DNA of 64,000 nt from assembly GCF_034932105.1 (NCBI RefSeq), contig NZ_JAYGIG010000015.1, positions 1 through 64,000 on the forward strand, read 5' to 3'. Position 1 is the first letter of the stretch. Each line of letters starts with the position of its first letter. This document shows positions 60,742-64,000 of the stretch, piece by piece. This stretch comes from Leptothoe sp034932105 (lineage in GTDB: Bacteria; Cyanobacteriota; Cyanobacteriia; Phormidesmidales; Phormidesmidaceae). The position numbers and the translations under genes were made by a program. The notes under the pieces are model-generated. The model saw only the letters and a program-made list of their open reading frames with translations. It searched no databases and had not been told where the DNA came from.

Positions 60742-62025
60742 ATGAGTGCAGAATACGGTTTGGGGACAAAATGTTTACACGCAGGCCAAACTCCCGACCC
60801 CACCACCATGGCTCGTGCCGTGCCCGTCTACCGCACCACGGCCTATGCCTTTCGGGATACGGAGCACGCCGCTAACCTATTCGCCCTCAAAGAATTGGGC
60901 AATATTTATACGCGGTTGATGAACCCCACCCACGATGTTTTGGAAAAACGGGTGGCGGCATTAGAAGGGGGTGCGGCTGCCCTGGCGGTGGCTTCGGGTA
61001 CGAGCGCCATTTTCTATAGTGTGATCAATATTTGCCAGGCGGGGGATGAAATTGTTTCTGCCAATACCCTGTATGGTGGCACCTACACCATGTTCAAAGA
61101 TATCTTGCCCCAGTTTGGGATCAAGGTAAATTTGGTTGATCCTCGCGATCCTGAGAATTTTCGGGCGGCCATCACGGATAACACTAAGTTAGTGTTTTGT
61201 GAAACCGTGAGTAATCCGGGGTTGGAGGTGTCGGATTTGGCTGCGATCGCAACCATCGCCCACGACCATGGCATCCCCCTGGTGGTCGATAGCACCTTCA
61301 CCACCCCCTATCTCATTCGCCCCATAGAGCATGGTGCCGACATCGTTGTGCATTCCCTAACTAAATGGATGGGGGGCCATGGCACTGGTATTGGCGGCAT
61401 CATGGTTGACTCCGGCAAATTTGACTGGACCTCCGGCAAGTTCCCCCTGATGAGTGAGCCGGACGCCAGCTACCATGGCCTCCGATTTGCCCATGATCTG
61501 GGCCCCTTAGCCCCCATCGCCTATGCCCTGCGGATGCGCCTGGTGCCCTTGCGAAACCTGGGAGCCTGTATCTCCCCAGACAATGCTTGGATCTTTCTGC
61601 AAGGTATTGAAACCCTGCATTTACGCATGCAGCGCCATTGCGAAAATGCCATGGCGGTGGCCCAGTTCTTACAACAGCATCCAGCCGTAGAGTGGGTTCG
61701 TTACCCTGGCCTAGAAACCGATCAGGCCCACACCGTCGCCCAGCGCTATTTGAAAAAGGGCTTTGGAGCCATGGTGGTCTTTGGCATTAAGGGCGGGGCT
61801 GATGCCGGTAAGAAATTTATCGAACAGCTCGGGTTGTTCTCTCACCTGGCCAATGTGGGCGATGCTAAGAGCTTAGCCATTCACCCGTCATCCACCACCC
61901 ATTCGCAACTGTCCGAGGCCGACTTAGCCAGTGCAGGGATTGCCCCTGAACTGATCCGTTTGGCCATCGGGATTGAAGATGTGGATGATATTATTGGTGA
62001 CCTCAAACAGGCTTTAGTAGCTTAG
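60742..62025 (+). CDS. metY: O-acetylhomoserine sulfhydrylase
   Basis: PLP enzyme that makes homocysteine from O-acetylhomoserine and sulfide. It is 427 residues, the length of MetY rather than shorter cystathionine synthases. Motifs are TRLMNPTHDVLEKRVAALEG, ASGTSAIFYSV, FCETVSNPGLEVSD and the PLP lysine in VHSLTKWMGGHG. GHGTGIGGIM is typical of the Cys/Met PLP family. ATG 60742 has AGAGGG nearby. It is followed 133 bp downstream by metX, which makes its substrate, so direct sulfhydrylation is complete here. Confidence 0.95.
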   Translation: MSAEYGLGTKCLHAGQTPDPTTMARAVPVYRTTAYAFRDTEHAANLFALKELGNIYTRLMNPTHDVLEKRVAALEGGAAALAVASGTSAIFYSVINICQAGDEIVSANTLYGGTYTMFKDILPQFGIKVNLVDPRDPENFRAAITDNTKLVFCETVSNPGLEVSDLAAIATIAHDHGIPLVVDSTFTTPYLIRPIEHGADIVVHSLTKWMGGHGTGIGGIMVDSGKFDWTSGKFPLMSEPDASYHGLRFAHDLGPLAPIAYALRMRLVPLRNLGACISPDNAWIFLQGIETLHLRMQRHCENAMAVAQFLQQHPAVEWVRYPGLETDQAHTVAQRYLKKGFGAMVVFGIKGGADAGKKFIEQLGLFSHLANVGDAKSLAIHPSSTTHSQLSEADLASAGIAPELIRLAIGIEDVDDIIGDLKQALVA

Positions 62026-62070
62026 TAGTTGAAGACCTCCAGGCCTTCTCCCACACCGGTTAAAAAAGAG

Positions 62071-62098
62071 CAATCCCCTAGGGGCAATCCCTAGGGGG
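62071..62098. repeat. Two 14-bp tandem units with CCCTAGGG core
   Basis: CAATCCCCTAGGGG (62071-62084) is followed by CAATCCCTAGGGGG (62085-62098). Each has a near-palindromic CCCCTAGGGG core. It lies between metY and metX after an A-rich stretch, and could be a hairpin that tunes metX expression. Confidence 0.6.
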
Positions 62099-62158
62099 TG
62101 TCCTGCAATATCGAGGACAGGTAACCAGAATTTCCAACTTTCTCTCACCCCTGATCTA

Positions 62159-63280
62159 ATGACTATTGGCCCAGTCCAAACCCAGTTTTTTCACCTCAAC
62201 CAACCCTTTCCCTTAGAGTCAGGAGAATCCTTTGACTCAATCACCCTAGCCTATGAAACCTATGGCACCCTCAACCGCGATGGCAGCAATGCCATTCTGG
62301 TGCTACATGCCCTCACTGGCAGTCAGCATGCCGCTGGCATCAACGAGTCAGTGGCTGGCGTCGGTTCACTTTGGACCGATGAATGTGTGGTCGGCTGGTG
62401 GGACACCTTTATTGGACCAGGTCTGGCACTGGATACGGAACAGTATTTTATTATCTGTGCCAATTATCTCGGGAGTTGCTATGGGTCTACCGGTCCCCGC
62501 TCCACCCATCCCCTGACCGGCAAACCCTACGGCAGCCAGTTTCCCCAGGTGAGTGCCTGGGATGTGGTCCGCAGTCAGCTCTGTTTGTTGGACTCCTTGG
62601 GTATTGATTGCCTGCACGCCGTCATTGGCGGGTCATTGGGGGGCATGCTATCGATGTTATTGGCCACCCGCTATCCCCAGCGAGTGAAGAAGGTATTGGC
62701 CATTGCCACGGGGTTGCAAACCACCGTGTTGCATCGCGTACATAACTTTGAGCAAATTCTAGCCATTTGGAACGATCCTAAGTTTCAAGGGGGCGATTAT
62801 TACGAATCGGAAGCTCCTAAGGATGGATTATTATTAGCGCGGATTATCTCCCATAAGACCTTTGTGTCCCTATCGGTGATGGCAAAACGGGCTAAGCAAG
62901 AAATTATTGTCAAACAACCTATTGGACATTCCTACAAACTGTCTAACCCAATTGAATCCTACATGTTTTACCAGGGAAAGAAGTTTGCAGAGCGCTTTGA
63001 TGCCAATAGCTATCTGCGGATTATGGACATTTGGCAGCGATTTAGTTTAAATACCCAGCAGCCTGACCTATTTAAAGACTGTGGCCATCAGGAGTATTTA
63101 ATTTTTAGCGTTGATTCTGACGTTTGTTTTTACCCAGAAGAACAAACGGCCATTGTCCAAGCATTAGAAGTGGCCCAGATGAATGTGAAACATATTACGG
63201 TCCACTCGGATAAAGGCCATGACTCGTTTTTGTTGGAGCCCGATCTCTATGCGCCGTATATTCATTTTATCTTGGGATAA
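62159..63280 (+). CDS. metX: Homoserine O-acetyltransferase
   Basis: Makes O-acetylhomoserine from homoserine and acetyl-CoA. It is 373 residues with the alpha/beta-hydrolase fold. LTLAYETYGTLN-like ITLAYETYGTLNRDGSNAIL, ALTGSQHAAG, the nucleophile Ser in IGGSLGGML and the late Asp/His in DSDVCFYPEE and SDKGHDSFLLEPD complete the triad. ATG 62159. MetX/MetY genes are often adjacent, as here. A shorter start is not needed. Confidence 0.94.
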   Translation: MTIGPVQTQFFHLNQPFPLESGESFDSITLAYETYGTLNRDGSNAILVLHALTGSQHAAGINESVAGVGSLWTDECVVGWWDTFIGPGLALDTEQYFIICANYLGSCYGSTGPRSTHPLTGKPYGSQFPQVSAWDVVRSQLCLLDSLGIDCLHAVIGGSLGGMLSMLLATRYPQRVKKVLAIATGLQTTVLHRVHNFEQILAIWNDPKFQGGDYYESEAPKDGLLLARIISHKTFVSLSVMAKRAKQEIIVKQPIGHSYKLSNPIESYMFYQGKKFAERFDANSYLRIMDIWQRFSLNTQQPDLFKDCGHQEYLIFSVDSDVCFYPEEQTAIVQALEVAQMNVKHITVHSDKGHDSFLLEPDLYAPYIHFILG

Positions 63281-63402
63281 AAGAGAATGAGGTAAAGAGA
63301 GTCAGGAATCTAACCTTCCCAGTGTCAGAACCACGCTAGTATCCTGTGAATGGGTTCGACTAGACCCAGTCGGCAGGATTCTGTAAGCACGTTGGACAGG
63401 TT

Positions 63403-64000
63403 ATGACAGGCGACAACCAGCTCAATCCCATTACCTACATTCCTGATTTATCGCCTTCGGCGGCGGTGCATCAAGATCATTTTATTGTGTGTGGCTTAGG
63501 TAGTTTGGGTCAGCAAATTATTGTCAATTTGACTAAGTTTAGTTTTGACTCATTTGAGGTCCACATTGCGGGCATCAATCGCCACCCGGTGACGGAATGG
63601 GAGGTGGATAATCTGTCCAATATGCTGAGTCAGCCGCCAATTATTGGGGACTGTTGTCGCGATCGCATCCTCCAAGAAGCGGGCATTGATCGCTGCCGCG
63701 CCGTAATCATTGTCACCAGCGATGAAAGTATCAATGTGCAAACGGCCATTGCCGTCCGCCGGTTAAACCCCAAGGTACACATCGTCGTGCGGTCATCACG
63801 CCAGGGCTTAAACCGGTTATTGAGTCGTCAGCTGGGACAGTTTGTCGCCCTAGACGCCACGGAACTACCCGCCATGACCTTTGCCCTGGCGGGTCTAGAG
63901 GACAACACCCGCAGCATCTTTAATATCGATACGCTGCAGTTTCGGGTGGTGGAGCGGCAAATCACCCAGCAGGACCCCCAGTATTGCAATCTGCCGGTAC
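63403..64000 (+). CDS. TrkA-N (RCK) domain protein, C-terminus cut by window edge
   Basis: ATG 63403 is followed by 199 visible residues. IVCGLGSLGQQIIVNLTKF is the Rossmann NAD-binding loop. RCRAVIIVTSDESINVQTAI, AVRRLNPKVHIVVRSSRQGL and GQFVALDATELPAMTFALAG match RCK regulators of potassium channels and transporters. No transmembrane pore lies upstream, so it is either a soluble regulator or a large RCK-only protein whose pore partner is elsewhere. The end is not visible. Confidence 0.85.
   Translation, partial: MTGDNQLNPITYIPDLSPSAAVHQDHFIVCGLGSLGQQIIVNLTKFSFDSFEVHIAGINRHPVTEWEVDNLSNMLSQPPIIGDCCRDRILQEAGIDRCRAVIIVTSDESINVQTAIAVRRLNPKVHIVVRSSRQGLNRLLSRQLGQFVALDATELPAMTFALAGLEDNTRSIFNIDTLQFRVVERQITQQDPQYCNLPV

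Overview
The window is chromosomal DNA from a cyanobacterium. The evidence is the frequent GCGATCGC (HIP1) octamers and typically cyanobacterial genes: a DUF1816 protein, an FMN-dependent PPOX flavoprotein, a TLP40-like lumenal cyclophilin, a D27-like carotenoid isomerase, an orthocaspase-type protein, a CHASE2 Ser/Thr kinase, Uma2 proteins and the efp-accB pair. Gene density is high, G+C is moderate, and there are many short repeats and decayed genes. This would fit a Leptolyngbya-like or other filamentous lineage, but the genus cannot be fixed from the sequence alone.

Region 1 (1-10.6 kb) is an accessory island. It holds a partial DUF6398 gene, two Uma2 genes, an HNH nuclease, a HARE-HTH/Mrr restriction enzyme, a broken integrase interrupted by a 167-bp MITE-like insert, a transposase remnant interrupted by a second 100-bp MITE-like insert, a nearly identical 492-bp direct duplication, and a two-gene operon. 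That operon encodes a helical-repeat protein and a small adapter-like protein. The adapter resembles the partner of the actin-like ATPase at 58-60 kb.

Region 2 (10.6-33 kb) is mostly housekeeping: tRNA-Val, mazG, proA, an FTR1 iron permease, efp-accB, a cyclophilin overlapping thiL, carA, a STAS anti-sigma antagonist with no canonical start codon, Mini-RNase III, rlmB and msrB. It ends with signalling genes: a Ser/Thr kinase-CHASE2 protein next to a GAF-histidine kinase with a degenerate receiver domain. A 2OG-Fe(II) oxygenase in this region carries a one-base frameshift.

Region 3 (33-57 kb) starts with a 1-kb gene-poor stretch and an ArsR regulator. A secreted caspase-like protein follows, in which both catalytic positions are substituted. 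Next come sat, mnmA, nnr, a Ca2+/cation antiporter, a PPOX flavoprotein, cysE, a lipase-like hydrolase, a membrane/glycosyltransferase cluster (GT2, VTT, GT39), a DnaQ-type exonuclease, rpiA, a secreted CHAT protease with an intact His/Cys pair, the D27-like protein, aroC and a LytM peptidase.

Region 4 (57-64 kb) has a degenerate MBL-fold protein, dut, a ParM-like actin ATPase with an overlapping adapter gene and an upstream nested palindrome (a layout like plasmid parC-parM-parR), a decayed adhesin fragment, metY-metX (direct sulfhydrylation route to homocysteine), and the start of a TrkA-N/RCK protein. Together with sat and cysE, the window carries much of sulfur assimilation. The most unusual features are the chromosomal actin-adapter cassette and its orphan paralogous operon, the dead orthocaspase, the non-AUG STAS gene, and the layered mobile-element scars.
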